Shown: positions 17,000 to 25,766, counted from the stretch's first letter. The stretch is DNA of 46,697 nucleotides from Actinomadura montaniterrae (GCF_008923365.1 NZ_WBMR01000063.1:1-46697), one strand, 5' to 3'. Made by a program: numbers and translations. Notes: a model not told the origin generated them from the sequence alone.

Positions 17000-17591
17000 C
17001 CCGCAGGTCGAAGGAGGCCCACACGGCCTTCCCGCCGGTGGACAGCCGCGCCCAGCCCCACGCGTCGCTGACGCCGCCCACGACGAGCAGGCCCCGGCCG
17101 CCTTCGATGAAGCGGTCGGGGTCGTTGGGCAGCGCCTCGGGCGCGCGCGCCCCCGGGTCGGTCACGGTGACGACGAGCCGCCGCGGGTGCCCCACGAGGA
17201 CGACCTGGATCGGGCACAGCGGCAGCGGCTGAGGCAGCCCCTCCAAGCCGTGCCGCAGGGCGTTGGTCACCAGTTCGGAGACGGCGACCACCACGTCCTC
17301 GGCGCCCTCACCGAGGCCCCACTCGCGCAGCGTGGCCTGGGTGAACTCGCGCGCCGTGCGGGGCGCGGTGATCTCGGCGGGCAGGACGCGGCGGGCGGTG
17401 CGCGGGGTGCCGGCGTAGGCGGCGGGCCACAGGCCGGCCAGCCCGGGCGGGGTCACCGGGGCGCTCGCGGGAGCGTTCGGGCGCGCGGGCTCCTGCGGGG
17501 CGTCCGGCCAGGGCGCGTGCAGGGCGTGCCGCGGTCCGCGGCCGCCCCTGGCGGCGTGGGCCGCGATGTCGTCTGCCTGGTCAACGGTCAT
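16980..17591 (-). CDS. ATP-binding protein, RsbW/AbaA-like (HATPase_c)
   Basis: A 203-aa protein with a Pro/Ala-rich N-terminal stretch (about 1-75) and a C-terminal GHKL ATPase domain: the N box EDVVVAVSELVTNALRHG, the G1 box VTDPGARAPE and the G2 region FIEGGRGLLVVGGVSDAWGW. Proteins of this size in actinomycetes act as anti-sigma-type serine kinases or as AbaA-like partners of XRE/DUF397 modules. ATG at 17591 has GAGG about 9 nt upstream. It is divergent from a DUF397 gene across an array of TGCAT half-sites and overlaps the end of otsA tail to tail. Confidence 0.88.
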
Positions 17592-17662
17592 TTCTCGAAC
17601 CTCGAAGGCGTGCTGGGTCGGTACCGGCGAGCGTTCGCTATCTTGCTCCCCAAGTCGTGCAG

Positions 17663-17710
17663 ATGCAAGACCGTCTGCATGAACGAATGCAAGAACGAAT
17701 GCACGTGCAT
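17663..17710. repeat. Array of ATGCA/TGCAT half-sites with an 11-nt direct repeat
   Basis: Within 48 bp there are five half-sites: ATGCA 17663-17667, TGCAT 17676-17680, ATGCA 17687-17691, ATGCA 17699-17703 and TGCAT 17706-17710. GAACGAATGCA occurs at 17681-17691 and 17693-17703 (12-bp period). The last pair forms ATGCA-CG-TGCAT. The position between divergent genes suggests a multi-site operator. Confidence 0.6.
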
Positions 17711-17789
17711 CTCGTACCATGGTGTGGGGTGGGGCGAGATCGCGGCCTTCCCGTCGGGGGAGGCTGAGACGCCTGAGGGGGCACAAACG

Positions 17790-18017
17790 ATGAACGGCCA
17801 CCAGATGCCGGACTGGCGCGACGGGCTGGTCTGGCAGAAGAGCCGGCGCAGCAATCCCAGCGGGAACTGCGTCGAGATGGCCGAACTCCCGAACGGGGAG
17901 ATCGCCGTGCGCAACTCCCGGGACCCGGAGGGGGCCGTGCTCGTCTACACGCGCGAGGAGGTGGAGGCGTTCGTGGGCGGGGCCAAGGACGGCGACTTCG
18001 ACCACATGCTGGTCTGA
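17790..18017 (+). CDS. DUF397 domain protein
   Basis: A 75-aa protein with the DUF397 pattern: LVWQKSRRSNPSGNCVEMAE, then GEIAVRNSRDPEGAVLVYTREEVEAFVGG. DUF397 proteins usually partner WhiJ-like XRE/DUF5753 regulators and help relieve or tune their repression. Here no XRE gene is adjacent; instead the ATP-binding gene is divergent and an acyl-CoA synthetase follows 57 bp downstream. GAGGGGG at 17775-17781 supports the ATG. The C-terminus ends in an unusual GDFDHMLV tail. Confidence 0.9.
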   Translation: MNGHQMPDWRDGLVWQKSRRSNPSGNCVEMAELPNGEIAVRNSRDPEGAVLVYTREEVEAFVGGAKDGDFDHMLV

Positions 18018-18074
18018 CCGTCCAATAAACCGAACGGGATTCCATTCGCCCGTCCGGCCCGGTAACGTGCGGCC

Positions 18075-19610
18075 ATGCACCTGGGGCACGTAGCCGCACA
18101 GACGCCCGACAAGCCCGCCGTGATCATGGCGGGCTCCGGCCGGGTCGTCACCTTCCGGGAACTGAACGACGCGTCCAACCGGCTGGCGCAGCTGCTCCAC
18201 GCGGAAGGGCTCCGGCCGGGCGACCACATCGCGTTCATGCTGGAGAACCACCCGCTCTACCTGGCCATCGCCTGGGCCGCCCAGCGGTCCGGGCTCTACT
18301 ACACCGCCATCAGCTCCCGGCTCCAGCCCGAGGAGCTCGCCTACATCGTGGGCAACTGCGAGGCCAAGGCCTTCATCACCAGCGCGGCCATGGAGGCCGC
18401 CGCGCAGGACCCGCCGGACGTGCCGCTGCGCCTCATGCTCGGCGGCACGGCACCGGGCTACGACTCCTACGAGGAACGCGTCGCCGCGCACCCGGCCGAG
18501 CCGATCGAGCACGAGTGCGAAGGCTCGGACATGCTCTACTCCTCGGGCACGACCGGCCGCCCCAAGGGCGTCAAACCGCCGCTCACCCAGGCCCCCATGG
18601 GCACCGCCGGACCGCTCTACATGCTCATCACCGGGCTGTTCGGGGCCGGCGAGGACTCGGTCTACCTGTCCCCGGCGCCGCTGTACCACGCCGCGCCGCT
18701 GCGCTACTCGCTGATCTTCCAGCGGTGCGGCGCCACCGTCGTGGTGATGGAGAGGTTCGACGCCGAGCAGGCCCTCGCCGCCATCGAGAAGTACCGCGTC
18801 ACGCACAGCCAGTGGGTGCCGACCATGTTCATCCGGATGCTGAAGCTCCCGGACGAGGTCCGCGCCGAGTACGACCTGTCGAGCCTCGCGTGCGCCGTGC
18901 ACGCCGCCGCGCCCTGCCCCGTCCCGGTCAAGGAGCGGATGATCGACTGGTGGGGCCCGATCCTGCACGAGTACTACGCGGGCACCGAGGGCAACTGCTT
19001 CGTCTACACCGACTCCGAGGACTGGCTGGCGCACAAGGGCACCGTCGGGCGCCCCATCCTCGGCGAGGTCCACGTCCTGGACGAGGACGGCGCCGAGCAG
19101 CCCCCGGGCACGCCCGGCACGCTGTACTTCGGCGGCGGCCCGTCGTTCGAGTACCACGGCGACCAGGCCAAGACCGACGCGTCCCGCGACCCCTGGGGGC
19201 ACGGCTGGACGACCCTCGGCGACATCGGCCACGTCGACGAGGACGGCTTCCTCTACCTCACCGACCGCCGCTCCTACATGATCATCAGCGGCGGGGTGAA
19301 CATCTACCCGCAGGAGGCCGAGAACGTCCTCGCGGTACACCCGAAGGTCGCCGACGTCGCGGTGTTCGGCGTCCCCGACACCGAGATGGGCGAGGCCGTC
19401 AAGGCCGTCGTCCAGCCGGCGTCCATGGCCGACGCGGGCCCCGAGCTGGAGGCCGAGCTGATCGCCTACTGCCGCGACCACCTCGCCCACTACAAGTGCC
19501 CGCGCTCCGTCGACTTCCGGGCCGAGCTCCCGCGCCACCCCACCGGCAAGCTCTACAAGCGCCTGCTCCGCGACGAGTACTGGAAGGACCAGAGCGCGGC
19601 GACCGCCTGA
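18075..19610 (+). CDS. Acyl-CoA synthetase (AMP-forming; FadD-like)
   Basis: A 511-aa ANL-superfamily enzyme that adenylates a carboxylic acid and transfers it to CoA. Motifs are the P-loop-like YSSGTTGRPKGV (residues 155-166), ILHEYYAGTEGNCF, the hinge region YLTDRRSYMIISGGVNIYPQ and the catalytic C-terminal Lys492 in HPTGKLYKR. The substrate is not evident; a medium- or long-chain fatty acid or an aromatic/alicyclic acid is possible. It is related to the synthetase encoded at 44376-45923, sharing PTMF-RML, RAxYDLSSL and DWLAH segments. A strong hairpin (19663-19701) separates it from the convergent MFS gene. Confidence 0.9.
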   Translation: MHLGHVAAQTPDKPAVIMAGSGRVVTFRELNDASNRLAQLLHAEGLRPGDHIAFMLENHPLYLAIAWAAQRSGLYYTAISSRLQPEELAYIVGNCEAKAFITSAAMEAAAQDPPDVPLRLMLGGTAPGYDSYEERVAAHPAEPIEHECEGSDMLYSSGTTGRPKGVKPPLTQAPMGTAGPLYMLITGLFGAGEDSVYLSPAPLYHAAPLRYSLIFQRCGATVVVMERFDAEQALAAIEKYRVTHSQWVPTMFIRMLKLPDEVRAEYDLSSLACAVHAAAPCPVPVKERMIDWWGPILHEYYAGTEGNCFVYTDSEDWLAHKGTVGRPILGEVHVLDEDGAEQPPGTPGTLYFGGGPSFEYHGDQAKTDASRDPWGHGWTTLGDIGHVDEDGFLYLTDRRSYMIISGGVNIYPQEAENVLAVHPKVADVAVFGVPDTEMGEAVKAVVQPASMADAGPELEAELIAYCRDHLAHYKCPRSVDFRAELPRHPTGKLYKRLLRDEYWKDQSAATA

Positions 19611-19662
19611 GCGCGGCGTTGGAACCGTCCACAGACGGCGCTGAGAGGCCCGCGGACGGCGA

Positions 19663-19701
19663 AAGCCCCGGTCCGGGAACCAGGTTCCCGAACCGGGGCT
19701 T
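19663..19701. terminator. Strong bidirectional intrinsic terminator
   Basis: Two 19-nt arms (19663-19681 and 19683-19701) pair at 18 of 19 positions around a single central base, starting AAGCCCCGG and ending CCGGGGCTT. It lies between the convergent acyl-CoA synthetase and MFS genes, 20 nt from the MFS stop, and serves both directions. The real loop will be several bases. Confidence 0.85.
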
Positions 19702-19720
19702 CACGGACGTCTGGGACGTC

Positions 19721-21271
19721 CTAGTGCATCGCGATCGGCACTTCGGCCTTCTCCGCGGCCGCCGTGGTGTCCGGCCGCTTGCGCGGCAGGAGCAGCGCCG
19801 GGATGAACGCCAGCGCCAGCAGCGCCACCGCGTACCAGTAGGTGTGCTGGAACGCGTCCGCCATCGGCCCGCCGATCTTGTCCATGACCGCCTTCGGGAC
19901 CGGGCCCTGCGCGTTGGCGTTGCCGCCCCCGCCGAACGGCTTGAGGTTCGACGCCAGCTTGTTCGCCAGCAGCACCGAGATCAGCGCGGTACCGAGCGAC
20001 GTCGACACCTGCTGGATGATGTTCAGCATCGTGCTGGCGCGCGGCACCTCGTCGTGCTCGAGGGTCTGGATGGCCGCCGCCATGGTCGGCATCATCGTCA
20101 TGCCCATGCCGAGGCCCATGACGAACAGCACCGCGCCGAGCGCCCAGAAGGACGTGTCGGCCTCCAGGATCGCGGCGAAGCCCGCCACCGACAGCACCAC
20201 CACGACCAGGCCCACCAGGACCACCCGGCCGGGGCCGATCCGGTCGGTCAGCTTGCCGCCGATCGGCATGGTGACCATCGCGCCGAGGCCCTGCGGCGCC
20301 AGCAGCAGGCCGGAGTGCAGGGCGCCCTGCCCGCGCACCGTCTGGTAGTACAGCGGAAGCAGCAGCATCGCGCCCATGAACGCCGCCATGAACAGCACCA
20401 TCGTGCCGGACGCGGCCAGCACCGAGCGGCGCTTGAGCAGCCGCAGGTCGATCAGCGGGCTCTTGGCGTTCAGCGCCCGGAACACGAACCCGATCACCAG
20501 GACGGCGCCGATCACCGTCGGGATCAGCCCCTCCGGCTTGGTGAAGTCCTTCAGCTCGGCGCCCTTGGCCAGGCCGTAGATCAGCGCGGCGAGGCCGGGC
20601 GACAGCAGGATCAGGCCGGGGATGTCGAGGCGCTCACCGCGCTGCGGCTCGTCCCGCTTCAGGATCCGCGCGGACATGAACAGCGCGACGATGCCGATCG
20701 GCAGGTTGATGAAGAAGATCCACCGCCACGACACGTCGTCGACCAGCCAGCCGCCGAGGATGGGGCCGAGGATCGGGCCGAGCAGCATCGGGATGCCGAC
20801 GACGCTCATCACCTGGCCGACCCGCTTCGGGCCGGCGGCCTGCGTCAGGATCGTCATGCCGGCGGGCATGATCATGCCGCCGCCGAGGCCCTGCAGCACC
20901 CGGAACACGATCAGCGAGCTCGCCGACCAGGCCAGCCCGGCCAGCATCGAGCCGATCACGAACAGCCCGATCGAGATCATGTAGAGCCGCTTGGTGCCGA
21001 ACCGCGCCGCCGCCCAGCCGGTGATCGGGATCACCGTGGCCAGCGCGAGGGTGTACCCGGTCGCCACCCACTGGATGGTGGCCAGCGGGGCGTCGAACTC
21101 CTTGGTCAGGTCATTGATCGCGACGTTGACGACGGTGACGTCGAGGATGGACATGATCGCGCCGAGGACGACGCACATGGCCACCGCGAGCACGCCGCGG
21201 TCCAGCCCGCCTCCAGGGGCCGAGTCCTCCAGCGGGCCGTCCGCCGTCTGCGAAGACGCGGGAGCGGTCAA
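19721..21271 (-). CDS. MFS drug-export permease, DHA2 (EmrB/QacA) type
   Basis: A 516-aa integral membrane protein with about 14 hydrophobic segments. DHA2 motifs are SILDVTVVNVAINDL in TM1, WVATGYTLALATVIPITGWA, LQGLGGGMIMPAGMTIL (motif B-like) and GPILGPILGGWLVDDVSWRW (motif C), followed by FFINLPIGIVAL. Proton-driven export of drugs or natural products is the family role; the substrate is unknown. TTG at 21271 was chosen for the GGAAG just upstream and the absence of conserved sequence further 5'; this start is uncertain. No TetR or MarR repressor is adjacent. Confidence 0.9.
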   Translation of the reverse strand: MTAPASSQTADGPLEDSAPGGGLDRGVLAVAMCVVLGAIMSILDVTVVNVAINDLTKEFDAPLATIQWVATGYTLALATVIPITGWAAARFGTKRLYMISIGLFVIGSMLAGLAWSASSLIVFRVLQGLGGGMIMPAGMTILTQAAGPKRVGQVMSVVGIPMLLGPILGPILGGWLVDDVSWRWIFFINLPIGIVALFMSARILKRDEPQRGERLDIPGLILLSPGLAALIYGLAKGAELKDFTKPEGLIPTVIGAVLVIGFVFRALNAKSPLIDLRLLKRRSVLAASGTMVLFMAAFMGAMLLLPLYYQTVRGQGALHSGLLLAPQGLGAMVTMPIGGKLTDRIGPGRVVLVGLVVVVLSVAGFAAILEADTSFWALGAVLFVMGLGMGMTMMPTMAAAIQTLEHDEVPRASTMLNIIQQVSTSLGTALISVLLANKLASNLKPFGGGGNANAQGPVPKAVMDKIGGPMADAFQHTYWYAVALLALAFIPALLLPRKRPDTTAAAEKAEVPIAMH

Positions 21272-21655
21272 CTCTCTTCCAATCGTCGGGGCCCGTGCAC
21301 GCGGGCACGCAGGGACCGTGGGAACGTTCTCGGGGATACCGCAGCAAAATACTGCAGAGACTGACACTTTCGCGAACGAGTAAACTTCGCGGCCTTCGGG
21401 ACTATTCCAGGGGGGTCCGACACTCTGGCCGGGGTCTGCGCTGCTCCCCGGCGTCCAGCCTCCGACCTCGACCGCACTCGAGGTCAACACAGTGTGACGC
21501 ATCCGACATCGAGGTCTCCCCCTTCCCGCGGCGCTCCGAAGCGGACGCACAGGCAGACCAGGGCACTACGAAGAACTCATCGCCCGTATCCCGAAATTTC
21601 CCGACAACTTTCCGTAACCGTCCGCCCCCGCTCGGCCCGGCAGCCGTGCCGTCCC
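21272..21655. other. Intergenic region between two minus-strand genes
   Basis: These 384 bases hold no supported gene. The part near 21340-21400 is AT-rich for this genome and has GCAG-CAAAATA-CTGC (21341-21355), probably within the promoter region of the MFS exporter. The distal part (21560-21655) is the 3' flank of the NACHT gene; no clear terminator hairpin was found there. Confidence 0.5.
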
Positions 21656-24600
21656 TCAGGAGACCTTCAACCGCCGCCCCAACGCCTCCCCGCCCCGCAC
21701 CTCCTGCCCCGCGGCGATGCGGACCGTGAGTTTGCGGTTCTGACGGAGCGGGGCGAGATCGAGCCCCGGCGCGGCACCCGTGAGATCCAACGACTCAAGC
21801 CGCGGCAGCGAAGCTAGCGGGGTGAGGTCGTGGATCTCCTGGCAGTTCGCCAGGACCAGGCGGGACAGCATCGGGAGGCCGGCGAGCGGCGTCAGATCCG
21901 CGACCGGGGTCGAAGAGAGGAAGAGTTCCCGCAGACGGCCGAGCCGTGCGCACACGGAGATGTCCGCCGCAGCGGCGCAGCCGCGCACCATGAGATATGT
22001 CAACGGAAGCCGGGCGAGCGGATCCAGATCGTCCGCCCAATGGCAGTCGTCGAGGATCAACCCCCAGACCTTCGGGGCCGCTTCGACGACATCGGCAAGA
22101 CGGCACTCGAGGCTCGTCCTGCCGAGGGAGAGCATCCGGACCTCGCCGAGCGGTGGGAGGGGCGCCAAGGACGTCAGGTGCACCCCGTCGTAGACCGACA
22201 GGCGCCTGACCTGCCTGTGACGACAGAGTGGAGTGAAGTCCTCTACCTCCTGGCACGCGCTGATCCAGACCATCGTCAGCTCGGGCAGTGCGTCGAGGAA
22301 TCCCAGGGAGGTCAAGCCGGGGACTCGAATCTCCAGTTCGCGCAGCTTGGGCAGTGAAGGAAGGCGACCGGGATCGAAATGAGGCGCTTCGGCCAACAGG
22401 GCCAGCTTGCGGAGCGACGCGGCATGCCGGGTGAGGAAACCGAGATCGCTCGGCTGGTCCAGGCTGACGAAGAGCCTGGACAGCGGAGGGACGGCCGCGA
22501 GCGCCGCCAGTTGGGGCGCGGATTCGTCCACTGACAGTTTGGCGCCGTCAGGAAGCGAAGCGAGCACTCGCTCGGCGAACTCCCCGGCGTCGAAGTACTG
22601 CCAGATCTCGCCCAGCGCCGTCCAAACCTCCGGACGCCGGTCGGCGCCGTAACGGGCGAGGACGTCCAGGCTGTCCGGGCCGTTGATCAAGGCCGCCGCG
22701 TGGATCGTCGCCTGTGCGGCCCCGGCGGGAAGGCCGTCGAGGGTTTCTGGGAGGCGGCGGAGGACGGGTTCGCCGGCCGTTGCGAGGGAGCGGGCGGAGG
22801 CTTCGTCGCGGGGCGGGATGAGGTCGTCCAGGCAGCGGTCGAGGTCTTCGCGCAGGTCGTCGGGGACGGACGGGAGCGTTTCCAGGCAGGCGACGGCCAC
22901 CAGTTTGAGCGTGCGGGCACGGCGCTCTTCTGTGCGGGCGCGGCTCAGGACGCCGGTGAGGAGTTCGTGGCGGAGAGGTTCGTTGGCGTGGCCGGCGGCC
23001 ATGATGACGGTCTCGCGCCAGGTGTCGCGGTGGGCGTTCTGGATGAGGAGGTCCATGTCGCCGAGGTCGGCGGCCTGCTTGGCGGCGAGGTACTCCTGGA
23101 CCGTCCGGTGGACGAAGTCGATACGTCCGGGCACCGGCTCGCGGAGGACACCACTCCGCTGCAGCAGCTCGTCCAGAACCTTCGCCGCCGGGACGCGGAC
23201 CTGCGGCATCGAAGAGAGCCGATCGGCGACGAGTCGCTCGACCATCGTCTTGGGGAGTTCGACGCGGGCGCTGGTCGACAGCTGCCACGCGACGTCCTGC
23301 AGGATCCGGATCTTCTGGTCACGTTCGAGGACGCTCGGGATGCCGCGCTTGGTGTCCCGTGTTTCCAGGAGCATGTCGAGCGCGGCCGTGTAGAGGCCCA
23401 TGCGGTTGCGGGGGAGCGCCTCGCGGTCGAGGTTGAGCGCGCAGAGCATCGCGGCGAGCAGCGGGCTGGACGCCAGGGTTCGCAGGTGAGGGGCCGCCTC
23501 GAACCGTGCCAGCAATCTGGCCTCGTAGGCGGGCAGCCGTTCAGGCGTGCACGGGATGTCGGCGCAGTCGCGGACGGCGTTGTGCCAGTGCTGGACGAGC
23601 GTCCGCACGTCCGCCGGAGCGAGTTGTTCCAGGAACGCCGTCGCGAAGCCCTCGGCTTGGAGCCAGTCGGAAGCGGCAGCGGCCGGGCGCGACGTCACGA
23701 TGACGCGGATGCCCGGGAACTCGGTGACGAGCCCTTTCAGCCATTGCCGGACGGCCTGCCGCTGGCCGCTCGTCACCTCGTCGACGCCGTCCACGAGGAG
23801 CAGTGCCCGCCCGGACAACAGCCGCCGGTGCACCCAGCCGCGCGGCATGATCCCGGTGAGGTTGCCGGCGACGTCATCGAGGAACTCCTCGGGACGCGGC
23901 AGTCCGCCGCCCGCATGGCTGCGCAGCTTGATGAGGAACGGCACGGAGCCATTCCATTCACTGAGTGGCCCGGTGAAGGAACCGCGCGCCGCCGTGATGG
24001 CGACCCAGCGCAGCAGGGTGCTCTTGCCGCCGCCCGCCTCACCGCGCAGCAACATCAGCCGGTGGTCGCCCAACGCGGCCTCGACCCGGACGGCCCCCGT
24101 CCGCACCTGGTCGCGCCATTCGCTGAGCGGTACGGCTTGCGGCGCCCGGGGTCGCCTGCGCGCGCTCTCATCGGACACGTTCAGGCTGATGTAGGCGACG
24201 CTCAACGTCGTCTGCGGGCGCGTGAACCGCTCGAACCGGACGCCGAAGAGCTCCAGCGTGTCGAGTGATTCGCTGATCGACGCGAGGTAGCGGCGGGTGA
24301 ACTCCTCGTCGTCGGCCTCGCCCTCCGGGGCGGTGAGCGTCCGTGCGGGAAGCCGGGCCAGGACGGCTCCGACCTGGTCGGCGAGCCCGCTGAGCCGCCC
24401 GAGCATCTCGGCGGAGGCGCGCGGTCCGAACTCCGGTAGGTGGACGACGATGCGTGCCAGGCAGTCGCAGCATTCGTCGAGGACGACCTCGTAAAGGTGC
24501 GCGCCCGCCTCGCCGAGCTCGAACTCCGCCCGGCGCGCCGGCAGCCGCGACCGAAGGCCTCGTGCGAGCTTCACCGGGTCGGCGTCCGCAGCAAAGAAGG

Positions 24601-24910
24601 CGTCATCAGAGAGGTCGGCCTTGTCGAGCGTCCGGACGACCTCAAACAACGCGGCGTCGCGGTCGCCGTCGGTGAGCCCGCCGAACTCGTTGCCCGCGAA
24701 TGTGAGTAGCCGCTCGGCGACCGCGTCGGCGATGCCCTCGAACTGCCGCTGGACGCGCCGCCGCTTGAGCTCGTCCGGGAACCCGGTCTTGATCAGTTCG
24801 GTGAGGTCCTTGCCTGCAGCGTCCCTGGTGGAACGCCCGGCGAGCCACCGTCCCACGGCCAGCCGCGCGACCGATGCGCCCACCCGCAGAGCGGCCACTT
24901 CGACTGACAT
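21656..24910 (-). CDS. NACHT NTPase with N-terminal helical domain and C-terminal leucine-rich repeats (bacterial NLR-like)
   Basis: A 1084-aa STAND NTPase. Residues 1-240 form an alpha-helical N-terminal domain of the type that precedes NACHT in actinomycetes. The NACHT module has Walker A GEAGGGKS (290-297), Walker B LLLVDGVDE (370-378, with the small residue after the Asp typical of NACHT) and sensor RVIVTSRP (402-409), then a winged-helix/helical region with FVHRTVQEYLAAKQAADLGD. Residues about 820-1060 are leucine-rich repeats (LPKLRELEIRVPGLTSLGFL, LTPLASLPRLESLDLTG). Bacterial NACHT proteins are antiphage effectors or sensors, with the C-terminus sensing and the N-terminus signalling. 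ATG at 24910 has GGAGG at good spacing. It follows the cyclase-like gene by 46 bp and is probably co-transcribed. Coding composition is like its neighbours. Confidence 0.93.
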   Translation of the reverse strand: MSVEVAALRVGASVARLAVGRWLAGRSTRDAAGKDLTELIKTGFPDELKRRRVQRQFEGIADAVAERLLTFAGNEFGGLTDGDRDAALFEVVRTLDKADLSDDAFFAADADPVKLARGLRSRLPARRAEFELGEAGAHLYEVVLDECCDCLARIVVHLPEFGPRASAEMLGRLSGLADQVGAVLARLPARTLTAPEGEADDEEFTRRYLASISESLDTLELFGVRFERFTRPQTTLSVAYISLNVSDESARRRPRAPQAVPLSEWRDQVRTGAVRVEAALGDHRLMLLRGEAGGGKSTLLRWVAITAARGSFTGPLSEWNGSVPFLIKLRSHAGGGLPRPEEFLDDVAGNLTGIMPRGWVHRRLLSGRALLLVDGVDEVTSGQRQAVRQWLKGLVTEFPGIRVIVTSRPAAAASDWLQAEGFATAFLEQLAPADVRTLVQHWHNAVRDCADIPCTPERLPAYEARLLARFEAAPHLRTLASSPLLAAMLCALNLDREALPRNRMGLYTAALDMLLETRDTKRGIPSVLERDQKIRILQDVAWQLSTSARVELPKTMVERLVADRLSSMPQVRVPAAKVLDELLQRSGVLREPVPGRIDFVHRTVQEYLAAKQAADLGDMDLLIQNAHRDTWRETVIMAAGHANEPLRHELLTGVLSRARTEERRARTLKLVAVACLETLPSVPDDLREDLDRCLDDLIPPRDEASARSLATAGEPVLRRLPETLDGLPAGAAQATIHAAALINGPDSLDVLARYGADRRPEVWTALGEIWQYFDAGEFAERVLASLPDGAKLSVDESAPQLAALAAVPPLSRLFVSLDQPSDLGFLTRHAASLRKLALLAEAPHFDPGRLPSLPKLRELEIRVPGLTSLGFLDALPELTMVWISACQEVEDFTPLCRHRQVRRLSVYDGVHLTSLAPLPPLGEVRMLSLGRTSLECRLADVVEAAPKVWGLILDDCHWADDLDPLARLPLTYLMVRGCAAAADISVCARLGRLRELFLSSTPVADLTPLAGLPMLSRLVLANCQEIHDLTPLASLPRLESLDLTGAAPGLDLAPLRQNRKLTVRIAAGQEVRGGEALGRRLKVS

Positions 24911-24956
24911 GGCACCTCCGATGTGACCGGAAGCGCCATTATGGCGGGAACCGCGG

Positions 24957-25595
24957 TCACGCGATGGCCATCGGTCGGCTCTCGATCGCCGCCGATATCT
25001 CCGGTACGTGGACGAATCCCTGGCGGCGGCGTGCGGCGACCGATACTCGCACGTCCGGCCGGTACTCCGCGGGGCATATTCCGTCGTATCCGTGCTTGAC
25101 GATTCCCCAGTAGATGTCCTCGGAGACGACCAGAACGAGAGGTGCGCTACTCATCCGGAGGCATTTCTTCAGTTTCGGGGCGTCCAGCAGGCGGCACGCG
25201 AGATCGATGGCCTCGCCGAACGGTCCGTTCTCGTCCTGGTGGATCTCGCCGGCGTGTACGACGGCCCGCAGCCGCATGCTCCTGCTCAGGCGCTCCGCCG
25301 CCGGTAACGCCTCGTTGTAGTCGGCGAGCTGGCGGGCGAGCCTCGGGACGAGCCGGGATAGCAGATAGGTCTTGGGAAGTTCGTCGACCGGTTGGAACAG
25401 CGCGAGGACGCCGTCTCCGCGGTCCTCGAAGGGGTCGCACCACCGGTCGTCGATGCCGGTGCGCGCCATGGCCTCTTTCAGTTGGCCGTAGATCTGGCTC
25501 CGCAGTGCTTCCTTGATCGGATTCGTGCGAAAGGCCCCCGTCGAGTTCTCCAGGTCGACGGCCAGAATGCTCCTGTGCACCGGGTTGCCGCTCAC
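24957..25595 (-). CDS. Class III nucleotidyl-cyclase-like protein
   Basis: A 212-aa stand-alone cyclase homology domain. The first metal-binding motif is ILAVDLENSTG (Asp14), the second RGDGVLALF (Asp61), followed by RLRAVVHAGEIHQ and GEAIDLACRLLDAPKLKKC. Both metal Asp residues and the transition-state Arg (Arg135) are present. The transition-state Asn position holds Asp131, and the two purine-selecting positions, usually Lys and Asp, appear to be Glu57 and Gly124. It may make a non-purine cyclic nucleotide, as PycC does in Pycsar systems, or act as a nucleotide sensor. GTG at 25595 follows a GGGGG stretch; GTG 25580 is an alternative. First gene of a two-gene operon with the NACHT gene. Confidence 0.85.
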   Translation of the reverse strand: MSGNPVHRSILAVDLENSTGAFRTNPIKEALRSQIYGQLKEAMARTGIDDRWCDPFEDRGDGVLALFQPVDELPKTYLLSRLVPRLARQLADYNEALPAAERLSRSMRLRAVVHAGEIHQDENGPFGEAIDLACRLLDAPKLKKCLRMSSAPLVLVVSEDIYWGIVKHGYDGICPAEYRPDVRVSVAARRRQGFVHVPEISAAIESRPMAIA

Positions 25596-25686
25596 CCGAG
25601 CGCCCCCAATCCCGCACGTCCCGCCTGCCGGCGATCGTCGCTCTCCTCTTAGAAGGTTCGCCAATAGTCTGCAACCCGATCTCGTG

Positions 25687-25705
25687 GCCGTGCAAGGTGC
25701 ACGGC
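25687..25705. promoter_or_regulatory. Perfect palindrome upstream of the cyclase-NACHT operon
   Basis: GCCGTGCA (25687-25694), AGG, TGCACGGC (25698-25705): 8-bp perfect arms with a 3-nt centre, in the divergent promoter region between the cyclase-like gene and the XRE regulator. Likely operator. Confidence 0.6.
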
Positions 25706-25738
25706 GACATGCATCGGCTCTGTATCCATCTGGCAAGC

Positions 25739-25766
25739 TTGACGACTTCTGGTGAGACAGCAGGAT
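25739..25766 (+). promoter_or_regulatory. Candidate promoter for the XRE regulator gene
   Basis: TTGACG (25739-25744), a 16-nt spacer and CAGGAT (25761-25766) form a sigma-70-like promoter pointing to the XRE gene. The same TTGACG/CAGGAT pair occurs at 27421-27450. A start near 25773 would leave a leader of about 120 nt that carries the CTGCAA palindrome. Confidence 0.45.

Noticed and set aside
17663..17767. A 34-codon frame rich in MQER/MHER-like units starting in the TGCAT array
   Set aside because: No ribosome binding site; the peptide pattern is a by-product of the repeated GAACGAATGCA DNA motif.
17640..17789. Cys-rich extension (CRCKTVCMNECKNEC) in frame with the DUF397 gene
   Set aside because: The DUF397 ATG at 17790 has its own strong ribosome binding site, and the extension is the operator-like repeat read as protein.
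18515..21364. A 949-aa plus-strand frame across the synthetase and the MFS exporter
   Set aside because: It is the antisense or shifted frame of two well-supported genes and has the Arg/His/Asp-rich composition typical of GC-rich shadow frames.
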